Shown here piece after piece: positions 1 through 10,543 of a DNA stretch of 64,000 bases (the stretch's first letter is position 1; the number at the start of each line of letters is the position of its first letter). The notes under the pieces are model-generated. The model did no database searches, had not been told where the DNA came from, and saw only the letters and a program-made list of their open reading frames with translations. The position numbers were made by a program, and so were the translations under genes. The stretch is from Ostrinia nubilalis (lineage: Eukaryota; Arthropoda; Insecta; Lepidoptera; Crambidae). The stretch lies in NCBI RefSeq assembly GCF_963855985.1, contig NC_087110.1, positions 6,501,001-6,565,000 on the forward strand, in the 5' to 3' direction.

Positions 1-161
1 TGTGCGACAAGCAATACCGTATGTTTGAAAATTAAAAACACAACTTCTATAGATGTTTGTAGGGCTGACATTTCTTGCTTGGATATTCTCCTATCGATTA
101 AAAGCACTCTTGGTTTGTTTACACGTATTGCATTATACGCATTATTTTACGGCAAATAATT

Positions 162-417
162 AATATCCATGTAACATACTGTTTTCGATGTTTTACCGAA
201 TGAGGAGATCCGCAGGAGAACCTAAGTGACCGACATAGCTCGCAGAGTTGCTAAAATCAAGTGGCAGTGGGCGGGGCACATAGCTCGTAGAGACGATGGC
301 CGTTGGGGCAGAAAAGTTCTCGAGTGACGACCACGTGCCGGAAGACGTAGCATACGGAGGCCTTCCACCAGGTGGACCTACGATCTGAATATCCATGTAA
401 CATGACAACTGTTTTCG
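162..417 (+). repeat. Direct repeat flanking an RTE fragment
   Basis: The 16 bases AATATCCATGTAACAT occur at 162-177 and again at 388-403. In both places they continue into a GTTTTCG stretch, with four extra bases in the second copy. The segment between is RTE-like LINE sequence. This is what a target-site duplication from a LINE insertion looks like. The LINE piece stops well before its usual 3' end, however, so a later deletion or a different mechanism is needed. Confidence 0.5.
203..387 (+). mobile_element. RTE-type LINE fragment, 3' coding part
   Basis: The + strand matches the C-terminal coding region shared by the other RTE fragments here (GTGGGCGGGGCACATAG, GGGGCAGAAAAGTTCTCGAG, and a GGTGGACC...GATCTG block). 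It ends about 120 bases before the expected stop codon. Frames are broken and no protein is made. The identification rests on the recurring C-terminal signature and on recall of RTE ORFs. Confidence 0.6.
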
Positions 418-420
418 CCA

Positions 421-480
421 TATCATCATCATTTTCAGCCATAGGGCGTCCACTGCTGAACATAGGCCTCCCCCAATGAT
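421..480 (-). mobile_element. RTE-type LINE 3' terminus with (GAT)n tail
   Basis: Read on the minus strand this is the last ~40 bases of the RTE ORF (peptide EAYVQQW-like ending in a stop at GGCTGA) followed by an ATGATGATG tail. It lies in opposite orientation to the fragment just upstream. Confidence 0.6.
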
Positions 481-1020
481 GCCATATGCAATAACATTTT
501 CACAGATAGGTACATAAATTATAACGGATACAACACATCACTATCTGTATGCACAATAGCAAGTGGCCACGAACAGTGGCTTATTGTCCGCAACACGGTG
601 CGTGTAACATCCTCAGTGAGCCATGTATAATGTACGACAGCGCTTCAAGGTAAACACTGTGTCTTATGCAGTTGTGATAAAGTTGAATTTGCAACAAAAA
701 TGTTGTGTTCTATATTAAGTGCTGACTATGCGCCTGATCAATGGGAGTAGAAGCCTGAAAGCTAAAACAGCTCACTGGATAGAAGATTCAGGAATTGTTA
801 AATATGGTTTTAGTTTTAATCAGCCTTCCAACCATTTATCTGTTGTTAAGGTTCAAAATTAATTAAAAAATGGAACTTACTAAGTATGTCCTTTTAAGTT
901 AAGGGTCAATTAAAATTTTTGGCATAGTTATGTTACAGAATATAATGTTAACCATGAAAATAAGCATCTGATTAACTGGGAGTGAAAACTAAAACAGTTA
1001 ACTGGAAATATTCCGAAATT
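481..1020. other. Unassigned flank of the BEL element
   Basis: AT-rich sequence with no convincing ORF, RNA gene or repeat structure that I can identify. Confidence 0.5.
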
Positions 1021-1025
1021 AGTTA

Positions 1026-1236
1026 TGTACAAGTGTTTACAAGAACAAAGTTCGTAAAACTACCAATAGATGGCGCTGTGCTTACTTAGCTCTCGCAAGT
1101 GAAGTATTCGGAGGGCCCTTTATATAGTAAAATCTGTTTGTATGAAATCAACTATCTTTGGAACAATATACCGTTGTTTGCGAAGTTGGCTTTTATTTAG
1201 CCTAGCATTCCCTCGACTGGACCTGGGGTGTGTACA
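1026..1236 (+). repeat. BEL 5' LTR
   Basis: The 211 bases match 7474-7684 base for base as far as I can compare. A TATATAG motif at about 1121-1127 is a plausible promoter element, and the ends are TG...CA. A short ORF opening at 1142 runs out of the LTR but has no recognisable product. Confidence 0.93.
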
Positions 1237-1254
1237 TGGTCCTTCGAGCTCCGG
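1237..1254 (+). other. Probable tRNA primer-binding site
   Basis: The bases directly after the 5' LTR start with TGG (TGGTCCTTCGAGC), as expected for pairing with the CCA end of a host tRNA that primes minus-strand synthesis. I do not assign the tRNA. Confidence 0.55.
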
Positions 1255-2052
1255 TAAGGTGTGCCAGACCTCATCCGGATGGAAAAGTCGTTCTGACGGT
1301 GACGCGAATTTTGGAGCATTAAGGCGGTGTGTGGTGCACTGGAGGTGCCTATCTGGTGGTGCCTGTCTGGAGGAGCAGCACCCTGAGGAGTTGGAGCTGC
1401 TGCAGCAGGGGTCCGAGCTTGGTGGCGAATCCGGCTTTGGACTTCGGGACGGTGCTGGTGCTGATGCTGGTGAGGAGGTGCCGTCAGGAGCCAGTTCAGG
1501 TGCCAGAAAAGGACAACTGACCAGTGACGTCACGCGCGAGTGAGTGACAAGGACAAAAACTGTGAGTGTTGAATTATTTTCTTATTGGTCGAGTCAAGCA
1601 AAATTGAACTCTATAGCTTCGTGGTAAATAACTTTAAAACTTGGAAGTGATATTAAAATACGATACGTAGTGAAGTGAATCGGAAACGCGAATTTGAACC
1701 TTATTTGTTTGGAAGAATAAACTTTGAAGATTTAGTTATAATTTGAAGATCATTGGGACTTTGAAAATTTGTGTGCATGTTTAGTATTAACTTAGTCTAA
1801 TTTTAAGAAAAATTTGTTCCGACGGGGAACCTATGCCCGATTTTGGTTAGATTTTTATTGAAAAAACACTTAGAAATATTTTAGTAATTTTTAACATAGT
1901 AAAGTTTTAATGTGTTTTAGACTTAGAAAATTTTACACTTGTCTTTGATAGAAGTTATAGTTTGATTGTGTAAGTTTAAGTTTCTGGAGTTTCAAACCCC
2001 GTTATTTTAAAGGTTTATTAATTGCATTTGTTTATAATATTAATTATTAAAT
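1255..2052 (+). other. BEL untranslated leader
   Basis: About 0.8 kb between the primer site and the gag start. The first 300 bases are G-rich, the rest strongly AT-rich. The small ORFs here show no domain and are probably chance. Confidence 0.5.
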
Positions 2053-5000
2053 ATGGATTCGGAAATTAATTTGCAAGTGGATACTTATGATAAAATTTAT
2101 AAAGCTAAAAAGAATTATAATAAATCTCCTAAAGAGAGAATAACAGAGGCTTATTGTAAAACAAGATTGGAGTCATTAGAGGAATTATGGGCTGAGTTTG
2201 CGAAAAATCATAGGTCACTTATTAGAAAATATGGTGCCGCATTAAAATCTCATGAATATTCACAGAAGGATGTTTATGATTTAGCAGAAGAGATATACAC
2301 TGATTATAAAACCGAGCTTAGGTCTACTATAGAGTCATTTTCGAAATCAAAATCTGCTAGAACTAAAGTTAGTGAGAAACATCATGATTCTAAAGCTGAA
2401 TCATTTAAGTTACCTAAAATAGTTATTCCTAATTTTTCTGGGCAATACACGGAATGGATCACATTCCGAGATTTGTTTATCTCGTTAATTCATAATAACT
2501 CGAAATTAGATAACGTACAAAAGATGCACTATTTGAAAAGTTCACTCACTGGCGAAGCTGAGCAGTTACTTAGGCAGATCCCTATATCTGAAGCTAATTA
2601 CGATCGTTGTTGGACTCAGTTGAAATCGAGGTACGATAATAAGCGCTATTTATCTCATTATATTTTGAAACGATTGCTTAGCCAAAAGAATATAGTAAAC
2701 GAATCTGCGACGGCTTTAAAAGAATTAATTGATACCACCAACGATTGCTTGAGCGGGTTAGCTAATTTGGGTATAGACATTAGGAATTGGGACATAATTA
2801 TTATACATATTTTATGTTTGAAACTGGATGCCGAATCGAGAAAACAGTGGGAGTTTAATATTACACAAAGTACTCCATCTGAGGAATTACCTAAGTACGA
2901 ACAATTTACTGAGTTTTTAACGAACAGATACAGAGCACTAGAGTTTTTAGACAACAAAGTAGTTTCAAATAGATATCAGTCACATAACAATTTCAATGCA
3001 AATAATAATATTGTAAAATTTAAAGCTATGCATACTTCTACTGGAATTCAATGTGTATTTTGTTCAGAGGCTCACAAGTTGAGTACTTGTAGAAGATTTT
3101 CGAATGAAACTGTGGACCATCGTCGTAATTTCATTCAATCAAACAGTTTGTGTTACAATTGTTTAGGTTCAAATCATGGTGCGAAGACTTGTCTCGTTAG
3201 TCAAAAGTGTAAAATATGCCATCGTAAACATCACACACTACTACATCCAAAAAATGCAGAGAACGCGCAGTCTAATGTTGTTAAGGTTGAGTCAGAGGGA
3301 AAAGATAGTCCACCAAAGGGGCCTTATGAGGCAGGTAAATCAAATAAAACATCAACTGTGGTTTCATGTAACGTCTCGACAGGTAATGTAAAACAAGTAT
3401 TGTTAGCGACGGCGCTAATCAATACTGAGTCGAGAAATGGGAACAACTACATGTTGAGAGCCTTATTAGATCAAGGCTCTCAAGGAAACTTCGTTACAGA
3501 ATCGGCTGTAAATGATTTGAAATGGAGAAAAACACCAATTCATGGTAAGATTTTGGGAGTGGGTGGAGATAAAGGATTAGTCTCAAAAGCGAAAGTGACC
3601 ATAAAGGTTAAATCTAGGTTAGACCCTAATTGGAGTGTCACAGTGAATGCGTACGTTCTGAAATCTATTACTTCTTTCCTCCCTAGTAGGAAAATAGATC
3701 AATTAGATTACTCAGAATTTCAAGGCATAGAACTCGCTGACCCAGAATACAACCGACCCAATAAAATAGACATTTTATTGGGTGCGGAAGTATTTAGTCA
3801 GATAATCCAAGAAGGTATACGAAAGGGATCAAACGGAACGCTCCTTGCTCAATCCACGAGCTTGGGTTGGATTTTATCGGGAACAGTGAAACTACCAAAT
3901 TATCAAAACGCAGAAACATTATCGTTGCATTGCCAGTTACAAGAAAGCGATGAACTGTTGAAAAAGTTTTGGGAGTTGGAAAATAGCATGAGTCTCACAA
4001 AGGAACAAAAGTACACAGAAGAAGAAAGAAAATGTGAAGAATTTTATGTTAAAACAACTACTAGAGATAAAGAAGGAAGGTACATCGTGAAATTGCCTTT
4101 TAAGACAGAAAACCCAGAGTGCAAAAGAGGAGAGACGAGAAGTATAGCGGTGCAAAGATTAAAAGGGCTGGAAAAAAGATTCGAAAAAGATAACAAATTC
4201 AAAGAAAGTTATAAGGCTGTAATAAATGAGTATTTGGAAATGGGACACATGATCGAAGTACTGGAACCAGACTTGGAAAGAGAAGAATCTGTATATTTAC
4301 CACACCACGCAGTTGTTCGAGAGGACAAGGATACTACTAAGCTCAGAGTAGTATTTAATGCCTCTCAGGTAGGAAAAAATGGGGTATCACTGAATGAAAA
4401 CCTCATGGTGGGACCAACCATTCAGCCAGACTTGAGACATTTAGTGATGAAGTGGAGACTGTCGTACATTTGTCTTACAGCAGATATTGTTAAAATGTAC
4501 CGGCAAATAAAGGTACACGAAGATGACACTAACTTTCAAAGATTGGTATGGAGAAATAACCCTAATGAGGCAATCAAAGATTTCAAACTTGTTAGAGTGA
4601 CTTTCGGTACTGCTTCAGCTCCATTTTTAGCAGTTCGAACGCTTCAACAAGTGGCAAAGGATGAAGGTCTTAATTATCCTTTAACGGTGGATAAAGTGAG
4701 AGAAAACTTCTACATGGATGACATGATGAGCGGTTGTGAATCTGTAACAGAAGGAATAGAATTATATACACAAATGAAAAGTTTACTCAATAAAGCGGGA
4801 TTCAGATTACAGAAGTGGACGAGTAATGACGAAGAATTGCTAAAAATGATTAAGAACAGGGAAAATGAACAGGAAAACGGGAAGGAAAAAGAGGAATGTA
4901 AGGATGGGATAACAATAAAAATGGATGAAGTAATAAAAATTTTGGGACTTACCTGGGAACGGCACAGTGATCATTTCAGATATAAAGTTGATCTTCCAGA

Positions 5001-7275
5001 ACTGCTACCACCTATTACTAAAAGAAAAATAATAGCAGATATATCACGCCTATTCGATCCCTTAGGTTGGGTTACACCATGTATAATCATAGCAAAGGTG
5101 TTGATACAAAAGCTGTGGATAGCGGGGATTGATTGGGATGATGAAGCACCTAGTAAAATACTGCAGGAATGGTGTACTTACCGGGAAGACCTGAAAAGCA
5201 TAAGCGAAGTGAAGATTCCTAGATGGCTTGGAACAAGATTAAATGACGTCAAGAGGGAACTCCACGGGTTCTGCGACGCCTCGAAGGTAGCATACGCCGC
5301 TGTGGTATACATCCGAACTATTGATGCGGAAGGGAATATCCATGTGTCGTTGGTAACAGCAAAATCTAAAGTGGCACCTATCAAACAAGTGTCTATACCA
5401 AGGCTGGAATTATGCGGAGCTGTAGAGCTTACACGATTAATGCTGGAGACGTCTAAGGTTCTAAATATTGAACATACAAACCTGCATGCATGGACGGATT
5501 CCACAATAGTTTTAGCCTGGTTAAACAGCTTGCCCAGCCGATGGAAGGTATTTGTAGCCAATCGCGTCTCTGAAATACTTACCAACTTAAATCCTAATCA
5601 GTGGTCACACGTAAGTACTCAGGAAAATCCAGCAGACTACGCATCCAGGGGAGTTACACCTTCAGAGCTGAAAAATAAATCACTGTGGTTAAATGGTCCG
5701 GAGTTTTTGATGACTAAAAATATAAATTACAAAAAACCTACAGAATTAACAACCGAAATAGAAGCCATCAAAGTTCACAACATAACAACTGAAGAAGATT
5801 TCTTCGAAAGATTTTCGAAACTGAGAAAATTAATAAGAGTAACAGCATACTGTCGAAGATTTTTACAAATGAAGAAACCGAAATCTGAACGAAAAGACAA
5901 TGAGTATTTAACTACAAAGGAAATGGAAAAGGCGTTAGAAGTTTGCATAATAAGAGATCAAAAAATTAAATTTGAAGAAGAAATTGAAGCTATAAAAAAG
6001 AATATTCCAATTAAAAACAATTCATTAAAATCTCTAAATCCATTTATAGATGAAACAAATTTACTAAGAGTCGGTGGGAGATTAGAAAAATCTCATATGG
6101 CATCAAGTCGTAAGCATCCAATTGTCATGGCAAAGAGCTCTAAACTCACGGCCTTGCTGATTGCAGACGCTCATCATCAGACGTTACATGGCGGGCCGCA
6201 GTTAACATTGAATTACTTACAGAACAAGTACTACATTATTGGAGCTAAACAATTAGTTAAAACCCATGTGAGAAAATGTGTTGATTGCGTGAAGAATAAA
6301 GGTCAGACTTACCAACAATTGATGGGACAGCTACCTGCAGTGAGGGTCACACCAGCTCGTCCTTTTTTACGAAGTGGAGTGGACTTTGCAGGTCCTATCC
6401 AAATCCGCACTACAAGGGGTCGGGGTTATAAGTCCTATAAAGGATACATATGTTTGTTCGTATGTATGGCGACCAAAGCCGTACATGTGGAGGCGGTCAG
6501 CGAACTTACATCGCATGGCTTTCTTCAAGCTTTTAAAAGATTCGTCGCCCGTAGAGGTCCTTGCTCAGATATTTGGAGTGACAATGGCACGAACTTTGTG
6601 GGAGCAGCAGCAGAAATACAAAAGCTCTTCTCCAATGAGAAAGACAGTATCCTTCCAGAAATAGCTGAACAATTGGCCAACAACAATACAACCTGGCATT
6701 TTATCCCACCTCACGCGCCCAACTTCGGTGGACTATGGGAGGCTGGAATTAAATCCGTTAAGTTCCACCTCAAACGAGTCATTGGCAATTCCACCTTGAC
6801 ATACGAAGAAATGTCGACAGTGTTAGTACAGGTCGAAGCTTGCCTAAATTCGAGGCCTTTATCTAAGCTGGACGGAGATCAGGAAAATGAAGTGTTAACT
6901 CCAGGACATTTTCTTGTGGGTGAACCTCTAGTCACAGCCCCAGATCGAAATTACGAGAACTCAAATATAGGCTCACTTAGACGATGGCAGTACACTCAAC
7001 GTATGACTCAAGAATTCTGGCGTAAGTGGTCTAAAGAATATTTGAACCAATTCTTCCACAGATATAAATGGGCCACACAAGCCCCACAACCTAAAGTAGG
7101 AGACATAGTGTTGATTAAAGAGGATGGTCTTCCGCCATGCAGATGGTTTTATGGTAAAATTGTGGATGAACATCCAGGTCAAGATGGAATTACGAGGGTG
7201 GTCACAGTAAAGAGCAAAAACTCTTTGTTAAAACGCCCTACAAATAAAATATGTGTTTTACCTGTAAGTGATTGA
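2053..7275 (+). CDS. BEL/Pao gag-pol polyprotein
   Basis: A single 1740-residue frame, ATG at 2053, stop TGA. Domain order from visible motifs: Pao-type gag (DUF1759-like, ~119-270, starting LPKIVIPNFSG); three zinc knuckles at C334-C346, C367-C380 (classic CX2CX4HX4C) and C386-H398; aspartic protease (DUF1758-like) with DQGSQ at D473; reverse transcriptase with YMDD at 887-890; RNase H with an FCDAS motif (D1075); integrase HHCC zinc finger (H1374/H1375, C1409, C1412); DDE integrase core with D1444, D1510 and E1563; then the C-terminal domain typical of Pao integrases (~1635-1735). Length and order fit full-size BEL elements. There is no frameshift, internal stop or env gene. It makes the particle proteins and enzymes for copying the element into new sites. 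Confidence 0.95.
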   Translation: MDSEINLQVDTYDKIYKAKKNYNKSPKERITEAYCKTRLESLEELWAEFAKNHRSLIRKYGAALKSHEYSQKDVYDLAEEIYTDYKTELRSTIESFSKSKSARTKVSEKHHDSKAESFKLPKIVIPNFSGQYTEWITFRDLFISLIHNNSKLDNVQKMHYLKSSLTGEAEQLLRQIPISEANYDRCWTQLKSRYDNKRYLSHYILKRLLSQKNIVNESATALKELIDTTNDCLSGLANLGIDIRNWDIIIIHILCLKLDAESRKQWEFNITQSTPSEELPKYEQFTEFLTNRYRALEFLDNKVVSNRYQSHNNFNANNNIVKFKAMHTSTGIQCVFCSEAHKLSTCRRFSNETVDHRRNFIQSNSLCYNCLGSNHGAKTCLVSQKCKICHRKHHTLLHPKNAENAQSNVVKVESEGKDSPPKGPYEAGKSNKTSTVVSCNVSTGNVKQVLLATALINTESRNGNNYMLRALLDQGSQGNFVTESAVNDLKWRKTPIHGKILGVGGDKGLVSKAKVTIKVKSRLDPNWSVTVNAYVLKSITSFLPSRKIDQLDYSEFQGIELADPEYNRPNKIDILLGAEVFSQIIQEGIRKGSNGTLLAQSTSLGWILSGTVKLPNYQNAETLSLHCQLQESDELLKKFWELENSMSLTKEQKYTEEERKCEEFYVKTTTRDKEGRYIVKLPFKTENPECKRGETRSIAVQRLKGLEKRFEKDNKFKESYKAVINEYLEMGHMIEVLEPDLEREESVYLPHHAVVREDKDTTKLRVVFNASQVGKNGVSLNENLMVGPTIQPDLRHLVMKWRLSYICLTADIVKMYRQIKVHEDDTNFQRLVWRNNPNEAIKDFKLVRVTFGTASAPFLAVRTLQQVAKDEGLNYPLTVDKVRENFYMDDMMSGCESVTEGIELYTQMKSLLNKAGFRLQKWTSNDEELLKMIKNRENEQENGKEKEECKDGITIKMDEVIKILGLTWERHSDHFRYKVDLPELLPPITKRKIIADISRLFDPLGWVTPCIIIAKVLIQKLWIAGIDWDDEAPSKILQEWCTYREDLKSISEVKIPRWLGTRLNDVKRELHGFCDASKVAYAAVVYIRTIDAEGNIHVSLVTAKSKVAPIKQVSIPRLELCGAVELTRLMLETSKVLNIEHTNLHAWTDSTIVLAWLNSLPSRWKVFVANRVSEILTNLNPNQWSHVSTQENPADYASRGVTPSELKNKSLWLNGPEFLMTKNINYKKPTELTTEIEAIKVHNITTEEDFFERFSKLRKLIRVTAYCRRFLQMKKPKSERKDNEYLTTKEMEKALEVCIIRDQKIKFEEEIEAIKKNIPIKNNSLKSLNPFIDETNLLRVGGRLEKSHMASSRKHPIVMAKSSKLTALLIADAHHQTLHGGPQLTLNYLQNKYYIIGAKQLVKTHVRKCVDCVKNKGQTYQQLMGQLPAVRVTPARPFLRSGVDFAGPIQIRTTRGRGYKSYKGYICLFVCMATKAVHVEAVSELTSHGFLQAFKRFVARRGPCSDIWSDNGTNFVGAAAEIQKLFSNEKDSILPEIAEQLANNNTTWHFIPPHAPNFGGLWEAGIKSVKFHLKRVIGNSTLTYEEMSTVLVQVEACLNSRPLSKLDGDQENEVLTPGHFLVGEPLVTAPDRNYENSNIGSLRRWQYTQRMTQEFWRKWSKEYLNQFFHRYKWATQAPQPKVGDIVLIKEDGLPPCRWFYGKIVDEHPGQDGITRVVTVKSKNSLLKRPTNKICVLPVSD

Positions 7276-7434
7276 ACTTACATTTATTATTTAAGTTTTC
7301 TGTTTATATTTTAAACTTGTTTTTTAGTTTTTCGGTTTATATTACTTTGTAATTGTTTTATTTTGTAAGCCCAGCAAAGATAAATTCTATTTTAGCGCGA
7401 CATTTTGATAAGGTATTTTTTTAATTTCTTTTAT

Positions 7435-7473
7435 AAGGACAATTATATCAATTTGTCCTTGGCGGGCAGTTAA
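7435..7473 (+). other. Hairpin and polypurine-like tract before 3' LTR
   Basis: AAGGACAA (7435-7442) pairs with TTGTCCTT (7453-7460) across a 10-base loop. GGCGGGCAG follows at 7461-7469, just upstream of the 3' LTR, where the plus-strand primer is expected. The tract is short for a polypurine tract, so the role is inferred from position. Confidence 0.45.
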
Positions 7474-7684
7474 TGTACAAGTGTTTACAAGAACAAAGTT
7501 CGTAAAACTACCAATAGATGGCGCTGTGCTTACTTAGCTCTCGCAAGTGAAGTATTCGGAGGGCCCTTTATATAGTAAAATCTGTTTGTATGAAATCAAC
7601 TATCTTTGGAACAATATACCGTTGTTTGCGAAGTTGGCTTTTATTTAGCCTAGCATTCCCTCGACTGGACCTGGGGTGTGTACA
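7474..7684 (+). repeat. BEL 3' LTR
   Basis: Identical by eye to 1026-1236, ending TGTGTACA, followed by the target duplication AGTTA. Confidence 0.93.
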
Positions 7685-8142
7685 AGTTATTAGCTGTGGT
7701 TCTAGTAAACAGCGATTGAGGGTCTTAGTTTATGTAAACTGTAACTTTTGGCATAGTTATCTTTATCTTCCGGGTATTTGAATGCTGAGTCTGAGTTCAC
7801 TCCATGAAGTCCGTTTGTATTTATAGTTTGTGCCATGTCAATAACAGGATTATGCCAGTGAGGATCTATTAATTGGTGGGTCTCTATCGGTTCGTCTATT
7901 TTTAGTATCTACTCCTTGTCAATACAGTTTTCGGAAAATATAGATTCCAAACTATCATTTGCTTTTCGGGTTTTTTAAGAAATCATCCCCAAGGGGGAAA
8001 TGAGGTGACAAAGTCTGAAAACCAACATATTATGTATTTGTATGGTTTTTGGGTCGCTAATTACGGAAACAATATGCGATAAAGATTTTCTATTACATAC
8101 TAAAAAGCCGCGGGAAAAAGCTAATTTTTACCCTTCAAGTGT

Positions 8143-8215
8143 CCCCGAATTGCGAATGAGACACAATATAAATCAATTGTTACGCGGTCACGCGATCGCT
8201 TGAGGCTTGATGGGG
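8143..8215 (+). repeat. Dispersed repeat with ACGCGGTCA core, copy 1
   Basis: It shares GAGACACAA, a CAATTG block, ACGCGGTCA and a CGCTTG motif in the same order with 15630-15702. The family is common in moth DNA from memory. Its class is unknown to me. Confidence 0.45.
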
Positions 8216-8536
8216 GTAAATAATAGATTTTCCTGGTAAAATTATATCTATTAGTTGAATAATAAGATCACAAGTCACTACAACACTAACAATAAACCTT
8301 CTTGGTATTGCTGATGGTCAAATTATTTTCATCCATTTTCCGTAATTAAGACAGGGTCTGGTCGGCGGTGTTCTGTGTAACCAAATACCCCACATAATGA
8401 TGTGATGTTAGCTGTCGGCCAGTTCTTAATTGGTGGCTATTTTTAGGGAAACTACCAGAGTTATTATGTGAAAAAGCTGTGGAGTTGGTGGAGACAATTT
8501 CCCCCTTTCCCTGTTGTGTCACTGTAGTGATCAATA

Positions 8537-8650
8537 GGACTATTCCTACCTCTCGTTCCTACCGCTGCAACTTCTGTGCAGCTGTGTAGCTAGGATCTAC
8601 AGCGTGACCGCCCCTAGAAACCCAACCAGAACAGGGCAAGTTTGTACCTG
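8537..8650 (-). mobile_element. Short retroposon-like repeat, diverged copy
   Basis: On the minus strand it contains the GGTTGGGTTT, GTAGATCCTAGC and AGGTAGGAATAGTCC blocks of the family best delimited at 16777-16933. It is diverged and lacks the 5' part. Confidence 0.55.
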
Positions 8651-8653
8651 CAG

Positions 8654-8689
8654 TAAAAAAAAGTTACTTACCTAGTAACTTTTTTTACT
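8654..8689. repeat. Small hairpin of A/T runs
   Basis: AGT, a run of A, then GTTACT pairs with AGTAAC, a run of T, then ACT, with a five-base loop. Its role is unknown. Confidence 0.5.
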
Positions 8690-8828
8690 ACCTACTTACT
8701 TAAATAAATTCTCAGAAAGTTTCAAGCATATAACTCTATTAGCACTCATTATTTTACTTTCTGTGCAACGAGACAAACATAATAACTTAAAAGCTTAAGC
8801 AAGTAAGCTTTTATCTTATTTATTCTTA

Positions 8829-8946
8829 GGCTGGGTTGTACCATCTTACTTTAACTTTAACAAACGTCAAAAATCTGCGAAACTCCATACAAAAAGCACC
8901 GGTTATCGGTATAGTTACGGTTAAAGTTATGTGGTGCAACTCAGCC
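8829..8946. mobile_element. 118-bp MITE, GGCTGGGTTG ends, TTA duplication
   Basis: Terminal inverted repeats GGCTGGGTTGTACCA / TGGTGCAACTCAGCC, flanked by TTA on both sides. The second copy, inverted and also 118 bp, is at 34758-34875. A 3-bp TTA duplication fits the PIF/Harbinger superfamily. Confidence 0.75.
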
Positions 8947-9499
8947 TTAGAGTTATCATTTTATCATCGATATTATTTCAAAAATGTTTTTTTTTATCAC
9001 AACATAACTACTTGTTCTCATAACACCATCCATTATTGTACTACTGAAGATCCGAGCTAAAAGTTCATACAAATTCACCTAATTACGCGATTACAGCCTA
9101 GTGCACCTTACAGAAATCGTACACTGATCTTTATTACCATTAAAGTAAGGCTAAATTGTACGAAATTCGCGGTTGGTTGTACGAAACCATTGGTCATAAT
9201 TATGTGATAATTAGCCTACATTGCGATGGTATTTAGGTGCCATTAATTAGACCCTCATTGAATAGTGTAGGAAGAAATTTAACTGGATGGTATAACCTAT
9301 TGACTTTCTAGTTTGAATTGCATGCTACATGTTTTGTCTTGCACAGTCAATAAAACAAATGATATAGTATTAGAAAGGCTATTAATTTGATTCCAAACGT
9401 TATCCTACAGAGTTTGAAATAATTAACTAAGGGGCTTTTTTTCAGTAGCTTTTTTAATCCTTTGAAAGTACCGATGGGGCTTTTTTCAGGCCTCATATA

Positions 9500-9538
9500 C
9501 TGAGGTAATTCATATACTCTCTATATGAATTACCTCAG
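9500..9538. repeat. Perfect 17-bp hairpin
   Basis: CTGAGGTAATTCATATA (9500-9516) pairs fully with 9522-9538 across CTCTC. A second hairpin follows 24 bases later. Confidence 0.8.
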
Positions 9539-9561
9539 TGGTAGATATATAGTGGTAAATA

Positions 9562-9628
9562 TATTGACTTGGCCATCGCATGAAAACACGTGTAAATTAA
9601 ATTATTTAGTGCGATGGCCAAGTCAATA
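9562..9628. repeat. Perfect 19-bp inverted repeat
   Basis: TATTGACTTGGCCATCGCA (9562-9580) pairs exactly with 9610-9628 around a 29-base loop. It may be a minimal MITE. No target duplication is clear. Confidence 0.75.
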
Positions 9629-10387
9629 ATTTATGTAAAACGTTAAAGATTTCCTGGCCTGGACTTGGTATTACATGGATCTCACAACTTTTTACCGTAG
9701 AACAACTGAGTTGCGAGACTTGGTTTTTTTGACAAGTATTGTTTTTGATGGGATACTCTTTTTAAGAGTGATCCAGCGGTTCAACGCTAATATGTAGATG
9801 GACGCAAACTGGCCACTTGACCTATTTAAGTCACAAAAGGCTAGTTGCACCGAGACGTGCGTAGGCGCAGTATAATGAATTCTGACATTCTGCCCGTTGC
9901 CTACGCTTGCCGTGACGTAGGTACGAAGTGGGAATCGTGGGAAATTCCCAATTTTTTACGATCACATCGTGTAGGAAAATGTAACGGTTTCATTTGACTT
10001 GAAGTAGCCGTTTTTTGTTTTGTTCTTTATTCTTATTGCGTTTAGACAAAGATCAATGTAGTAGATATAAAAAAATCTAAACTAAGTTTTAAATAGGATT
10101 CCTCTCTAAGAATATTAGGTTAATTTTTTGATACCTGCGAGCAATGACTACGGAACTATGGTGGTTCATCACGTTTGATAACTCATAATCAAGCCACACG
10201 TTAGGATAGAATATAAGGTGGTGCATACGTGAGTCTCATACACATCAGAATAATCCATCAAAAATAACATCTAAACTTAAATAAAAATGTTTATTTAGAG
10301 ATGCCATGCCATCATCCTAAAACATGCGTAAACCATCATTATTTACTAATAACCTTAATAACGTTACATCTTATGCCTTGATCACAC

Positions 10388-10543
10388 GTACCGAGCAAAC
10401 GGGCGAGACAGTGCTCTCGGCCGAGTACTCGGTGTGTATGAACATTACGCCGAGTGCTCGGCCGAGCGCTCCAGTATGTGACTCGCGCACCCAACTGTCT
10501 CGACCGAGTAAACATTTTACTGTCTCGCCAGTTTACTCGGTAC
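10388..10543. mobile_element. 156-bp MITE with GTACCGAG ends
   Basis: Ends GTACCGAGCAAACGGGCGAG and the inverse of GTACCGAGTAAACTGGCGAG. The centre carries further CTCGGCCGAG palindromes. It is GC-rich relative to its flanks. Confidence 0.7.

Larger units (their letters stand above)
1026..7684 (+). mobile_element. Complete BEL/Pao LTR retrotransposon
   Basis: A 6.66-kb element bounded by two 211-bp LTRs, flanked by the 5-bp duplication AGTTA (1021-1025 and 7685-7689). It has one uninterrupted gag-pol ORF and no env-like ORF after pol. The LTRs begin TGTACA and end TGTACA and appear identical by eye, which points to a recent insertion. It sits in intergenic DNA about 18 kb past the stop codon of the LLP gene. 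All parts needed for autonomous retrotransposition appear present. Confidence 0.95.

Noticed and set aside
1142..1543. 133-codon ORF beginning in the BEL 5' LTR as a separate gene
   Set aside because: It starts inside the LTR, has no recognisable domain and overlaps another frame of similar length. Likely chance in G-rich leader sequence.
2053..7275. Endogenous retrovirus with envelope
   Set aside because: No ORF follows pol before the 3' LTR, and the domain set is that of a plain BEL/Pao retrotransposon.
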